Shown: one piece after another, positions 1-8,482 of the stretch
Numbering within the stretch: position 1 is the first letter of the stretch
How the letters are laid out: each line of letters starts with the position of its first letter
Assembly: GCA_016779585.1 (NCBI GenBank)
Contig: JADHNI010000031.1
Span: 1-42,063, forward strand
Length of the DNA stretch: 42,063 bases
Origin: Pseudomonadales bacterium
GTDB taxonomy: Bacteria; Pseudomonadota; Gammaproteobacteria; Pseudomonadales; Azotimanducaceae
Direction: 5' to 3'
Made by a program: the position numbers and the translations under genes
The notes under the pieces: generated by a model
The model's input: only the letters and a program-made list of their open reading frames with translations
Told to the model about the DNA's origin: nothing
The model's database searches: none

Positions 1-1238
1 ACTCCATGATATCCAGGCGATGCTCCATCTCGGTATCATCTTCCTTGTATTCATGGATTCGATCACGACCCGCTTCCTTCGCGGCAATACACGCAGCGTC
101 AGCACTGCGCATGATCCGGGCAACGCTGTCGGTTTCCTGGTGTATGAAGTACATGCCGCAACTGGTCGTCAGTGAATAGACGTCGTCTTCCCACTCAAAT
201 CGCATGGCCTTCACTTGTTCACTGATCTTCCGCATCAGCGCCAGACCTGTTTCCTGGTCGCAGCGGTTTACCAGGATGCCAAACTCATCACCCCCGAGCC
301 GTGCGACCCTGGCATCTGCCTGCTCGAGGTTCTTCTCAAGCAGTTTCGCGATATTGACCAGGAGACGGTCACCGGCTGAGTGACCGCTGGTATTGTTAAT
401 CACCTTGAACTGATCAAGGTCCAGGTAAGCACAAAGGTTTGTCTCTTCCAGACGCTTTGCAGCTTCAAGCGCCTTCTCAAGTTCGCGTTCAAATTCTTTC
501 CGGTTCAGCAGCCCGGTCAGGTCATCGTGGGTTGCCTGGTGGGTCAGCTGGTTATGCATGTTCTGCAACATGCGATGGGATGCTCGTTCGGTGACCGGAA
601 TGTCAGATTCTTCCAGGATACGAACTTCATCCCTGTGAATCATAGTTGCCAGTTCTTCGACGGAGATGTCGTGTGTTTTCACACCGCGGCGATTGACGAA
701 GACGAACCGGGTAGCCTCGTCATTGACCCAGGCGACAATCGAAATCTCACCCTGCTTGAGGAACTCAACCCACGCACCAACATGGAGTCTCTGCGCACGG
801 TCATAGCATCGCTGCCAGAGGTTATCACTCTCGTTCGCCTCTCGCAGGCGCTGTCGTTCCGCCTCCTGCTCCGTGACGTCAGCGAACCCGAGATTTTCTG
901 CAATGGTGTCGGGTTTCAGGGCTACCGTAGGCATGTCACCAACAGCCACATCACCCGATATGACCTGGCGCAGCGAGTTAATCAGGGGGATTCTCTGGCC
1001 CGGCTCATAGGATATGGAATCCAGGCCTTCCTCAATATGACCCAGCAGCTCTTCCGGCGGCATGTAGTCCGGTGATGTCGTTGGGTCACTGTTTTCATCC
1101 AGGTACTGGAATACCTGGTCCAGGGCCTGAACGTGTTTCTCCCAGGACCCGCTGTCTGAACCTTCGCGGAGATGTGTATTTACCAGCAGGTTACGCCAGC
1201 CTGGCATGAGGAGCTTGTAAAGCACCTCGGGTATCCCC
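1..1238 (-). pseudogene. C-terminal part of broken PilZ-DUF1631-GGDEF protein (GGDEF domain), cut by window edge
   Basis: This is the third piece of a minus-strand gene that starts at 3237. After a frameshift at the C run 1235-1238, the new frame reads GIPEVLYKLLMPGWRNLLV and continues open to the left edge. It first finishes the DUF1631 region, with the stretch GAWVEFLKQGE then FVFVNRRGVK. It then enters a diguanylate cyclase domain with HDDLTGLLNRKEF, the metal-binding D-L-D-Q-F, and an intact GGDEF signature at 281-295. No RxxD inhibitory site sits at the usual distance before GGDEF. The last visible residues (DRIHEYKEDDTEMEHR) are typical of the linker into an EAL domain, so a phosphodiesterase domain may follow outside the window; that is inference. 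Without repair of the frameshift this part has no start codon of its own with a good ribosome site. Confidence 0.75.
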
Positions 1239-2319
1239 GACCCGCGTAGCGCTGGTCCATCTCTGAAATGACAGCACGCTGCGCATTAAGCAGCGTCTGC
1301 TGACCTTCACTCGCTTTAACCGTACGCTGCACATTGCCCGTAAACGCCCGGTTCTGACGTTCAACCAGCGGTTGCAGCTTCGTCAGTGCCTGATCGAAGA
1401 TCTCGGGGTTTTCATCATAGTTGGTGTTGATCTCACGGACGATTTCATCCACCGCGCGCTTGGCGCTCCCCGACTCTGCCCCACCCTGGCGGGCCAGCTG
1501 GTTTACAACCTCAAGAGAACGATGCAGGTTCTTTTCATTGAGGAAGTCATCCTGCCCCGCCGCGACTTTGTCCAGGGTCAGTTCGAGCTGCCGGATCCAG
1601 TCCTTTGAACTGCCGGTCAGCATCGAGTCTTCTTCAATGGTGTCGACCAGGTTCTCGACAACTTCAAGATTCTGCATGGTGCGCGGCGAGATTCGTCTTC
1701 CGCCGACCAGCGATGCCGTGTCCAGCAACCTTTCGCGAACCGGCATCCGACGGCCCGGAGAGTTGAGCACCTCGTCTTCAAGCGTACTCAGGAGGTCCTG
1801 GACTTCCTCGACCTCAAAAAAGTCCGCGTCGTCATCGTAGTCCTCTTCGAAACCACCTTTTGCGCCGATCAGTTCCCGAACAGAACTGTAGATATTGCGG
1901 ATGGCCTCACCAACATCGTCGGTACGCCGGCGACGCTGGGGTGGCGCAGGTGGCTCATCAAAGTCATCTTCTTCGTAGTCATCGCGACGGCGGCGACGTC
2001 GACGACGAGGCTGTTCTTCCTCGTAATCGTCCTCGTCATCCTCTTCTTCATCTTCTTCGATCTCTTCCGGTTCTTCCTCGGGCTGCTCCTCAACCTCTTC
2101 CTTTTCCTCCTGCCTGGGCTTGGTTACCTCGGAAGGTGTGATGTAGTCTTCATCAAGGTCAGGAAAAAGACCCGAATCCTCCATCAGCTTGGTTGTCGCA
2201 ATGTAAAGCTTGCGAAAAAGGGGCAGGATGATGTTGTCGTATCCGGTATATATCTTCTGTCGAATTTCCTTATTGAGGTCAACCTTTTGCATGGCCTCAT
2301 CGAAGGCATGGGTAAACAC
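1180..2319 (-). pseudogene. Middle part of broken PilZ-DUF1631-GGDEF protein (DUF1631 region with charged linker)
   Basis: This reading frame lies directly behind the TGA at 2353-2355 and is in the same frame as the upstream PilZ piece; only eleven codons separate the stop from the first possible start, a GTG at 2317-2319 without a convincing ribosome site. It begins with THAFDEAMQKVDLNKEIR, the typical start of the second half of DUF1631. A very long acidic and arginine-rich linker follows, with runs of Glu/Asp and eight consecutive Arg, probably disordered. A helical segment with the family's VLNSPGRRMPVRERLLD-like pattern comes next. The frame ends at 1180 in an unrelated tail (after RYAGRG), because a base appears to be missing in the G run complementary to 1235-1238; the real continuation lies in the next frame. 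It could be a separate gene only if reinitiation at the GTG occurred, which seems unlikely. Confidence 0.7.
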
Positions 2320-2352
2320 CGCTGTGCCCAGGGGATTCGCCTCGGCATGGCC

Positions 2353-3237
2353 TCAGCTGTCTACGATCATACCCATACGCTGCAGGAGCTCATCCATGAA
2401 CTTTTCATACATGCGCTCACTGCGAGAGATGATGTTCGCAACCGCCAGCCAGTCTTCGAATTCGTCCGTATTGACCAGTGAAAGCTTCACACGCTGCTGC
2501 ATTTGCGCCTTGCGCTCTTCACTGGCTTTTCGCCTGGCTTCCAGCAGCGTGTTAAGGTCACCCGGCTCGTCAAACTGGTTCAGGATTTCTTTGCCAAATT
2601 CCTGCCCCACCTGCTTCTTTGCTTTTTCAAGCGTCGACATTGCCGCAAAGTATTCACTTTGCTCTGCATTCGACTTCGCGTTTTTCGCGAGTTCCAGAAG
2701 TTCAGTATCCATATAGGAGAAGATGCCGTTGATCATCTCCGGGATCACCTGGGTAGCTTCCTTGCGCAGCGCAGCGACAATCTTCCGGGCGTCGTCGGGC
2801 TTCAATCCGCCGGTCTGGAAAGGTGATGAGGGTGCAGCAGATTCGGTCTTTTTTGCATCCTGTCCGGTTTCAGGTTTCCCGGCAGGTGCAGGTTCGGGCA
2901 CTGGTTTCAGACCAGAATAATCACTCAGGGTAGTCAGCGCATCTTCATCCATGCCCTTGGAGAAATTGATACCGACACCGGTATCCATCACCCGAACAAT
3001 CTTTCCTTCCAGACGGAAGTGCTTGTCTTTGCCGTCTGCAGGGACGCTGAAGTGGATCCCAACGGTTTCACCCTGGTTGATGCCGGGAAGGTTACGCCGG
3101 GGCCGACCATTTTGTTCAACCAATAGCATACCGCCATCACAGAAATCCTGGATCTGGCATAGCCATGAGCGACCGACCTGGGGATGTACCAGGGCGTTCA
3201 AACTAATGGCATATCTGGGACTGGCGCGCTTATCCAT
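2353..3237 (-). pseudogene. N-terminal part of broken PilZ-DUF1631-GGDEF protein (PilZ domain)
   Basis: The ATG at 3237 opens a PilZ domain, the c-di-GMP receptor fold, in residues 1 to about 105. The basic KRASPRY stretch matches the RxxxR ligand motif, and DFCDGG stands where D/N-x-S-x-x-G is expected, with Cys for Ser. A Pro/Ala-rich linker (about 110-145) and the first helical half of DUF1631 follow, including FEDWLAVANIISRSERMYEKF. The frame stops at a TGA (2353-2355) after MGMIVDS, yet the family pattern continues in the same frame directly behind it (GHAEANPLGTAVF). A single transition would change TGA to TGG (Trp). As it stands, translation would yield a 294-residue PilZ plus half-DUF1631 product. 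DUF1631 proteins with PilZ and GGDEF/EAL domains occur in gammaproteobacteria; their function is poorly known, presumably c-di-GMP signalling. Confidence 0.75.
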
Positions 3238-3296
3238 ACTGACTAAAGGTTAAGAGAGTCTTATGATAGTAAGAGCCAGCGAACATAAGGTAGCCC

Positions 3297-3310
3297 CGCT
3301 GCGAACAGCG
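3297..3310. other. Short hairpin behind the diguanylate cyclase gene
   Basis: A perfect 5-bp stem CGCTG/CAGCG with a four-base loop lies 25 bases downstream of the diguanylate cyclase stop (3335). Read on the minus strand the loop is TTCG. No T run follows, so it is not a standard intrinsic terminator; it could protect the transcript 3' end. The surrounding 3238-3334 gap contains no other recognisable feature. Confidence 0.3.
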
Positions 3311-3334
3311 TTCAGGGTAGGTTGGGGATTCCGC

Positions 3335-4453
3335 TCAGATTGTCGTTGACAGGCTGGTGACGTCGCCGTTTGCGACAACTATTCTATTTCGTCCAGTACG
3401 CTTGGCGTCATACAAAGCCCGGTCTGCACGGTCGAGTAGCTGCTGGATAGTGTCACCTTGCCGGTATTCGGTGATTCCCACTGACGCCGTGACCCGGTAA
3501 CGGGGCTCAGCGCGAGTCACGTGCATATCCTTGAGTCCTGCAGCCAGACGCTCAGCACCCCTGACCGCATCTTTCTCATTGGTACCTGCGAAGACAAGCA
3601 CAAATTCTTCCCCACCAATCCGGGCCACACAGTCCACTTCGCGAACTAAATGCTCTGCAACACGGGCAAAACTCCGTAAAACATCATCACCGGTCGCATG
3701 CCCGAATCGGTCGTTGACCTTCTTGAAGTAGTCCAGGTCCACGTAGCAAACAGAGAAAGTATAATTTTTTCGATCCGCCATGGCCTTTTCACGTCCTAAC
3801 ACCTCCATCAGGTGTCGGCGGTTATAGACACCGGTCAGTTCATCGCGAACCGCCAGCTCCCTGATCTGTTCCAGCGCCTTGCCCAACTCCTCGTTCTTGT
3901 CAGTGATCACGGTTTCGATCACGTTCCGTTCAAACTGGTAGAGCGCAGGGCCAAAAAACAGCACCAGGGAGAACGCAATGATCAGCACTATTTCAGTGAC
4001 CCAGCCAAGGGCATCTACATGGGTGAGGAACATCACACTCAGCATGTAGATGAAAAGCCCGTAACAGGCGACAAAAATCTGCTGGGACCTGGTCAGGCGA
4101 TTGGCACCCATCACCAACATCGCAAGCCCCGACAGCAACACAACGGCTTTCAGGTCGACAGCGAAGTGCGAGGTAATAACAACCACGGTGAGCGCCCAGA
4201 TCATCTGGGGCACCGCCATATCGGGATCCTCCAGCGTGAGGTTCCACTCTATGCCGATCAGAACAGCAAGAAATACAAAACCGGCGACAGACAGAGAAGA
4301 TAGTGCAAACAGCTCAACCGGGCTGATGTTCATGAAGCCGATGGACATGACGGTCCAGCAGACCATCAGGTGAATAAAGATTCCGGCACCCAGGGTCGCG
4401 ACACGGTAGATCCGCGCCTTCTGCTGCACATGGATGTCGTCGATGGTGGCCAT
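3335..4453 (-). CDS. Membrane-anchored diguanylate cyclase (GGEEF)
   Basis: The 372-residue protein makes c-di-GMP from two GTP at the inner membrane. The N-terminal half has about six hydrophobic segments (near 21-41, 47-67, 84-97, 100-118, 125-143, 152-172), an integral-membrane sensor of a type I cannot name. A short coiled-coil (about 183-200) links it to a GGDEF domain with DELTGVYNRRHL, the metal-binding DLDYFKKVND and the active-site GGEEF at 280-284. The RxxD inhibitory site (REVD, 271-274) sits exactly five residues upstream, so product feedback inhibition is expected. The C-terminal DRADRALYDAKRTGRNR is standard for the family. It lies on the same strand as the broken PilZ-DUF1631-GGDEF gene, about 100 bases upstream of that gene's start, so the two may belong to one c-di-GMP locus, although a hairpin separates them. 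The ATG at 4453 is the only sensible start. Confidence 0.93.
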   Translation of the reverse strand: MATIDDIHVQQKARIYRVATLGAGIFIHLMVCWTVMSIGFMNISPVELFALSSLSVAGFVFLAVLIGIEWNLTLEDPDMAVPQMIWALTVVVITSHFAVDLKAVVLLSGLAMLVMGANRLTRSQQIFVACYGLFIYMLSVMFLTHVDALGWVTEIVLIIAFSLVLFFGPALYQFERNVIETVITDKNEELGKALEQIRELAVRDELTGVYNRRHLMEVLGREKAMADRKNYTFSVCYVDLDYFKKVNDRFGHATGDDVLRSFARVAEHLVREVDCVARIGGEEFVLVFAGTNEKDAVRGAERLAAGLKDMHVTRAEPRYRVTASVGITEYRQGDTIQQLLDRADRALYDAKRTGRNRIVVANGDVTSLSTTI

Positions 4454-4564
4454 TGGGTGCCCGCGCCCTGCTGTTACCGGATGAGAATGGAGGAATTCTA
4501 GGCTGCTACGATAGGCTTGTATGGCGTTTTTTGGCCGACTATGTAAGGGTTTTGTAAAGCGAGG

Positions 4565-6040
4565 CTAGGTTCTTACGCGATTAACAGCATCCAGCCAGCC
4601 ATGATAGAGCCCATGGGCAGTTTCAGAGGCCATTTCCGGCTCGAAGCGTCGCTCCAGTCGCCACTGCTTGCCCAATTCCTCTGTATTACCGAACACGCCC
4701 GCTTTAAGGCCTGCCAGGTAGGCCACACCAAGTGCCGTGGTTTCGATGACCTGGGGACGGTCCACGGGCAACTGGAGGATATCGGCGAGGTGCTGCACGA
4801 CCCAGTTGTTCTCCACCATGCCACCATCAACCCGCAGTATTGTCGGAACCGCGCCATCATGTTGCATGGCGGACAGGAGATCCTGGGTCTGGAAACACAC
4901 ACTCTGCAGAGTCGCGGTCACAATATCGCCAATACCGGAATCCCGGGTTAAGCCCAGGATGGCACCCCGGGCGTTGGGATCCCAATAGGGCGCACCCAGG
5001 CCTGTGAAGGCGGGTACGAGATACACCCCGTGACTGGTTGGATGGCCTGAAGCGATGGCCTCTGATTCAGAAGCGCTGGTAATCAGTTTAAGCCCGTCTC
5101 TCAACCACTGAACCGCTGCCCCGGCAATAAAGATACTGCCTTCAAGTCCATAGGTAACTTCACCATTCAGGCGGTAGGCAACGGTGGTAAGCAGCTTGTT
5201 CTGCGAGGTAATCGCTTCGTGGCCGGTATTCATGATGACAAAACAACCCGTCCCGTAGGTACTTTTGATCATGCCTGTCTCAAAGCATCCCTGACCAATC
5301 AGCGCGGCCTGCTGATCTCCGGCGATGCCGAGCACGGGAATCGATCCACCAAAGACACCAGATTCGGTCTCACCAAAGTCAGCGCTGCAGTCTTCAACCT
5401 CAGGCAGCATGGCCGCCGGGATATTCAGTCGAGCCAGCAGTTCTTCATCCCATGCCTGCGTATGGATATTAAAAAGGAGTGTCCGCGAGGCATTGGTTGC
5501 ATCAGTCTTGTGGGACTGACCACCTGTGAGGCGCCAGAGTAGAAACGTATCGACGGTACCGAATAGTAGATCGCCATTTTTCGCCCTTTCTCGCGCCCCA
5601 TCCACGTGATCAAGAATCCATTTCACCTTGGTGCCTGAAAAATAAGGGTCGAGCAGCAAACCTGTTTTTTCAGTGAACCAGGGCTCCAGGCCTTCTCCCT
5701 TGAGCTCCTCACAGAAATCTGCTGTCCGCCGGTCCTGCCAGACGATGGCCCTGTAGACCGGCTCCCCGGTATGTCTGTCCCAGACAATCGTTGTTTCCCG
5801 CTGGTTGGTGATACCAATGCCAGCAATATCTGCAGCGGAAACGCCCTGCTCACTCAAAACGGCTCGACAGACGCCAATGGTCGACTGCCAGATGTCTTCC
5901 GGGTCATGTTCTACCCAGCCATCCTCCGGAAAGTGCTGGTGGAACTCCTGCTGGGCCACACCCACCTGCTCTCCTGCCACCGAGAAAAGTATGGCTCGAG
6001 AACTCGTGGTGCCCTGGTCGATTGCGAGTAGATAAGTCAT
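4565..6040 (-). CDS. glpK: Glycerol kinase
   Basis: This enzyme phosphorylates glycerol to sn-glycerol 3-phosphate with ATP, the entry step of glycerol catabolism. The 491-residue length from the ATG at 6038-6040 matches the family (about 500). The start gives [16 protein letters not shown], the classical FGGY kinase N-terminus with the phosphate-binding DQGTTSSR. Glycerol-binding NQRET is at 79-83, WQDRR near 101-105, STYGTGCF is in the middle, and the C-terminal part has [13 protein letters not shown] and DGGMVENNW. The frame is open 70 codons further upstream, but that extension has no family similarity and runs into the divergent promoter region, so I rejected it. No glpF or glpD is adjacent; the gene stands alone and is divergent from the thiolase. 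Function is near certain from motifs. Confidence 0.97.
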   Translation of the reverse strand: MTYLLAIDQGTTSSRAILFSVAGEQVGVAQQEFHQHFPEDGWVEHDPEDIWQSTIGVCRAVLSEQGVSAADIAGIGITNQRETTIVWDRHTGEPVYRAIVWQDRRTADFCEELKGEGLEPWFTEKTGLLLDPYFSGTKVKWILDHVDGARERAKNGDLLFGTVDTFLLWRLTGGQSHKTDATNASRTLLFNIHTQAWDEELLARLNIPAAMLPEVEDCSADFGETESGVFGGSIPVLGIAGDQQAALIGQGCFETGMIKSTYGTGCFVIMNTGHEAITSQNKLLTTVAYRLNGEVTYGLEGSIFIAGAAVQWLRDGLKLITSASESEAIASGHPTSHGVYLVPAFTGLGAPYWDPNARGAILGLTRDSGIGDIVTATLQSVCFQTQDLLSAMQHDGAVPTILRVDGGMVENNWVVQHLADILQLPVDRPQVIETTALGVAYLAGLKAGVFGNTEELGKQWRLERRFEPEMASETAHGLYHGWLDAVNRVRT

Positions 6041-6084
6041 TGCTGGTACCGATATTGCGCTGCAGGCCGCCATTATGCGGTAAC

Positions 6085-6113
6085 TTGAGAGCCCGGGTCG
6101 ATATAGGCACAAT
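6085..6113 (+). promoter_or_regulatory. Candidate sigma70-type promoter for the thiolase gene
   Basis: TTGAGA (6085-6090) and CACAAT (6108-6113) are separated by exactly 17 bases, matching the -35 and -10 consensus at 5 and 4 of 6 positions. The expected start near 6120 leaves a leader of about 30 bases before the ATG at 6152, which carries a good AGGGAG ribosome site. This is based on sequence inspection only. Confidence 0.45.
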
Positions 6114-6151
6114 ACCCCCCTTTTTTCAGGCTTAACCGCGAGGGAGAAAAC

Positions 6152-7339
6152 ATGCGCGACGTAGTAATAGTAGATAGTGTTAGAACAGGACTGGCCAAGT
6201 CCTTCCGGGGTACTTTCAACCTGACACGCCCCGACGACATGGTTGCGCATTGCATCGACGCACTCCTTGAGCGTAATGCAGCGCTTGATCCGGCAGAAGT
6301 GGAAGATGTCATCGTCGGCGCCGCCAGCCAGATTGGTGAGCAGGGCGGAAACCTGGCTCGACTGGCTGTTATCCTCTCCAGGCTGCCCGTGACAACTTCA
6401 GGATCAACTATCAGCCGGGCCTGTTCTTCCGGCCTGAACTCCATTGCTTTCGCGGCAAACCAGATTGCCAGTGGCTGTTCTGATGTGATGATCGCGGGTG
6501 GTGTTGAATCCATCTCAGCAGGCCAGCGACAAGAGCCGGGTAAATCCCAACCTCACCCGACAATCCGTGAGAAGTCCCCGGACATCTTCATGGCCATGGG
6601 TAACACCGCCGAAGTAGTAGCGCGCCGTTACAACATTACTCGTGAGTACCAGGACGAGTTTTCCCTGGAAAGCCAGAAGCGAACAGCGGCCGCTCAGCAG
6701 GCCGGCCTGTTTGACGACGAAATTGTGCCAATGGCTACCAAGTGGCAGAAAGTGGTCGACAAGGAAACCGGTGCAACAGAAATTGTGGATGGCGTTTGTG
6801 TCGGCGACGAATGTAACCGCCCTGAAACCACGCTTGAAGGTCTCGCCAAGCTGAAGCCTGCTTTCGAGGAAGACGGCACAGTAACAGCTGGCAACGCTTC
6901 CCAACTCTCTGATGGCGCTTCGATGACCCTGGTCATGAGCGCTGACCGCGCTGCGCAGCTTGGTCTTGAGCCAATGGCTTACTTCCGCGGCTGGACTGTT
7001 GCCGGTTGCGAGCCTGACGAAATGGGTATCGGCCCTGTATTTGCAGTACCCAAGCTGCTCGAGCGCACCGGTCTGACCATGAACGACATTGACCTGGTTG
7101 AGTTGAACGAAGCGTTTGCTTCCCAGTGCCTGTACTGCCGCGACACGCTGGAAATAGACCCCGAGATCTACAACGTTAACGGTGGTTCTATCTCCATCGG
7201 TCACCCGTTCGGCATGACTGGTTCACGCCTGACAGGTCATATTGTTCGCGAACTGAAACGTCGTGAGAAGAAGTACGGCATTGTGTCGATGTGTATTGGT
7301 GGTGGTATGGGAGCAGCAGGGCTGTTTGAGTCCTGCTAA
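6152..7339 (+). CDS. Thiolase (acetyl-CoA C-acyltransferase)
   Basis: The 395-residue protein is a standard thiolase, which either cleaves 3-ketoacyl-CoA with CoA (beta-oxidation) or condenses two acetyl-CoA. The start [20 protein letters not shown] is typical. The nucleophilic Cys91 lies in [10 protein letters not shown]. The second catalytic pair is His351 in [12 protein letters not shown] and Cys381 in [10 protein letters not shown]. The sequence resembles FadA-like and degradative thiolases more than PhaA, but substrate length cannot be read from it. The ATG at 6152 has an AGGGAG ribosome site seven bases upstream. It is a single-gene unit with its own candidate promoter and terminator. 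Its last codons (GLFESC and the stop) are part of a 34-base tandem repeat that continues beyond the gene. Confidence 0.95.
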   Translation: MRDVVIVDSVRTGLAKSFRGTFNLTRPDDMVAHCIDALLERNAALDPAEVEDVIVGAASQIGEQGGNLARLAVILSRLPVTTSGSTISRACSSGLNSIAFAANQIASGCSDVMIAGGVESISAGQRQEPGKSQPHPTIREKSPDIFMAMGNTAEVVARRYNITREYQDEFSLESQKRTAAAQQAGLFDDEIVPMATKWQKVVDKETGATEIVDGVCVGDECNRPETTLEGLAKLKPAFEEDGTVTAGNASQLSDGASMTLVMSADRAAQLGLEPMAYFRGWTVAGCEPDEMGIGPVFAVPKLLERTGLTMNDIDLVELNEAFASQCLYCRDTLEIDPEIYNVNGGSISIGHPFGMTGSRLTGHIVRELKRREKKYGIVSMCIGGGMGAAGLFESC

Positions 7340-7407
7340 CGCAGGTAGCTCAGGGCTGTTTGAGTCCTGCTAACGCAGGTAGCTCAGGGCTGTTCGAGTC
7401 CTGCTAA
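7317..7407. repeat. 34-base tandem repeat, about 2.7 copies, overlapping the end of the thiolase gene
   Basis: A unit beginning CAGGGCTGTTTGAGTCCTGC recurs with period 34 at 7317, 7351 and 7385; the third copy is partial and has one T-to-C change. The first copy encodes the last thiolase residues and its TAA stop; copies two and three repeat that end in non-coding DNA. The period is not a multiple of three. Each unit also contains GCAGG...CCTGC, able to form a small hairpin. It looks like a recent local duplication. Confidence 0.9.
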
Positions 7408-7428
7408 ACCATCACGCCATGTGATCAG

Positions 7429-7456
7429 AAAAAGGGAGCTTTATGCTCCCTTTTTT
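7429..7456 (+). terminator. Rho-independent terminator behind the thiolase gene
   Basis: The stem GGGAGC/GCTCCC (7434-7439 with 7445-7450) closes a five-base loop TTTAT and is followed by six T (7451-7456). A run of five A on the left side extends the stem, so it could also work for transcripts from the other strand. It lies about 90 bases after the thiolase stop. A second small hairpin, ATCAC/GTGAT, precedes it at 7411-7425. Confidence 0.85.
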
Positions 7457-7478
7457 GTGCCCAGTCATTTATGAGTTT

Positions 7479-7582
7479 CGCCTTACCGCTTGCTCCCTCC
7501 GGTATGCCTTCCGGGCACCGCTCGCTGGATAGACGGCTCCTATTCCCAAAGGGTGGCACAATCGGGAGGGAGCGGTTAGGCG
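7479..7582. repeat. Imperfect palindrome of about 104 bases (MITE-like or REP-like candidate)
   Basis: The left arm (7479-7500, beginning CGCCTTACCGCT) and the right arm (7564-7582, ending AGCGGTTAGGCG) are reverse complements, with one mismatch in the outer 12 bases and a two-base gap before the CTCCC part. A smaller stem TGCC/GGCA lies inside at about 7505-7517. The element sits between two convergent genes, shortly after the thiolase terminator. No protein is encoded. It could be a small non-autonomous mobile element or a folded intergenic repeat. Confidence 0.5.
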
Positions 7583-7612
7583 CGCAAATATAGAAAACTT
7601 TTAGGGTTTGAG

Positions 7613-8482
7613 TTACTTCCAGGTGTCGAGCTGGGCGCTGAGCGTTTCCATGAAAGTCAGCGGCTGGTCCAGGAAGAGGTGATGCTGGGCATCCGCGAGT
7701 TCGGTGACCTCGAGGTGCGGCAGCAGTTCTTTCATATAGCCGGCACTCCTCGCACTGAAGGACTCACTGTAAGCCCCATAGATCAACGCACACTTTGTCG
7801 TGATCGCTTTAAAATCATCTTCGAGGTCTGCGTAGGCTTTCATCCGGGTACGCTGCTCCTCATCAAACTTCCAGCCAAAACCCTCGTCGATGTACTCCAC
7901 CGAATTTCTCGCAATATGGTCAACAATGTACTGGTTCACACACTGCTGCGGCGGCTGCAGCCTGAACCTTGATTGCGCGATCTCTGACGTCGGATAGAGT
8001 TTCGCTCTTGCCAGGCGTTCCGGCTCGGGCGGTTTTACATCGTCAGGATGTTTTACACCGGAATCCAGCAGGATGAGTCCTTTAAACCGGTCCGGGTTCT
8101 GCGCCACTGCCTTGATCGACATGACGCCGCCAAAGCTGTGGGAGACCAGAATAGTCTCCGGACCCATGTTGCAATGATCGGCTACCGCGATGATTTCTTT
8201 TGCATACATCTCAGCGGAGTACTCGTCGCGGTGATCGCTGTCACCCATGCCTGAGAGGTCGAGTGCGACGGTGTAGTAGTCATCTTTGTAGCTGGGCGCA
8301 ATGAAGTCCCACCAATGGGCGTGTGCATTGTGGCCATGAACAAAGAGCAAACCCGGGTTGCCCGCTTCGCTCCAGTACAGGTAGTTGATGTCCGAACCTT
8401 CAACATCCACGAAACCTGATTCCGGTTTGGTATCAATCGCTTCCCAGAACCAGTCGGGTGTTGTGTAGGTGGATTCCGTCAT
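7613..8482 (-). CDS. Alpha/beta hydrolase
   Basis: The 289-residue alpha/beta-fold hydrolase has the oxyanion-hole stretch LLFVHGHNAHAHWW (46-58), the LDLSGMGDSD loop, and the nucleophile elbow SHSFGG with Ser116. The catalytic His is probably at 267-268 in DAQHHLFLDQP. There is no signal peptide, so it is presumably cytoplasmic. The substrate is unknown; proteins of this type hydrolyse esters, lactones or C-C bonds. The ATG overlaps the stop codon of the acyl-CoA dehydrogenase gene by four bases (ATGA), so the two are translationally coupled and probably act in the same catabolic route, for example hydrolysis of a thioester or ring-cleavage product. That pathway link is inference. Confidence 0.9.
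   Translation of the reverse strand: MTESTYTTPDWFWEAIDTKPESGFVDVEGSDINYLYWSEAGNPGLLFVHGHNAHAHWWDFIAPSYKDDYYTVALDLSGMGDSDHRDEYSAEMYAKEIIAVADHCNMGPETILVSHSFGGVMSIKAVAQNPDRFKGLILLDSGVKHPDDVKPPEPERLARAKLYPTSEIAQSRFRLQPPQQCVNQYIVDHIARNSVEYIDEGFGWKFDEEQRTRMKAYADLEDDFKAITTKCALIYGAYSESFSARSAGYMKELLPHLEVTELADAQHHLFLDQPLTFMETLSAQLDTWK

Noticed and set aside
380..1075. 231-codon plus-strand frame opposite the GGDEF region
   Set aside because: It is the mirror of a strongly conserved minus-strand coding sequence, with no motif or ribosome site of its own.
1..3237. General recoding of TGA as Trp in this organism
   Set aside because: Several clearly complete genes (ligA, dinG, larC-linked AKR, coaE) end in TGA at the expected family length.
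6041..6250. 70-codon N-terminal extension of glpK
   Set aside because: Glycerol kinases begin at the [12 protein letters not shown] position; the extension has no similarity and crosses the divergent thiolase promoter and start.
7351..7410. tRNA-like pieces (GGTAGCTCAG and GTTCGAGTCC) in the 34-base repeat, suggesting a tRNA fragment or attachment site
   Set aside because: There is no anticodon arm or acceptor pairing over tRNA length, and the T-arm-like part is simply the codons for LFES of the thiolase; resemblance is coincidental.
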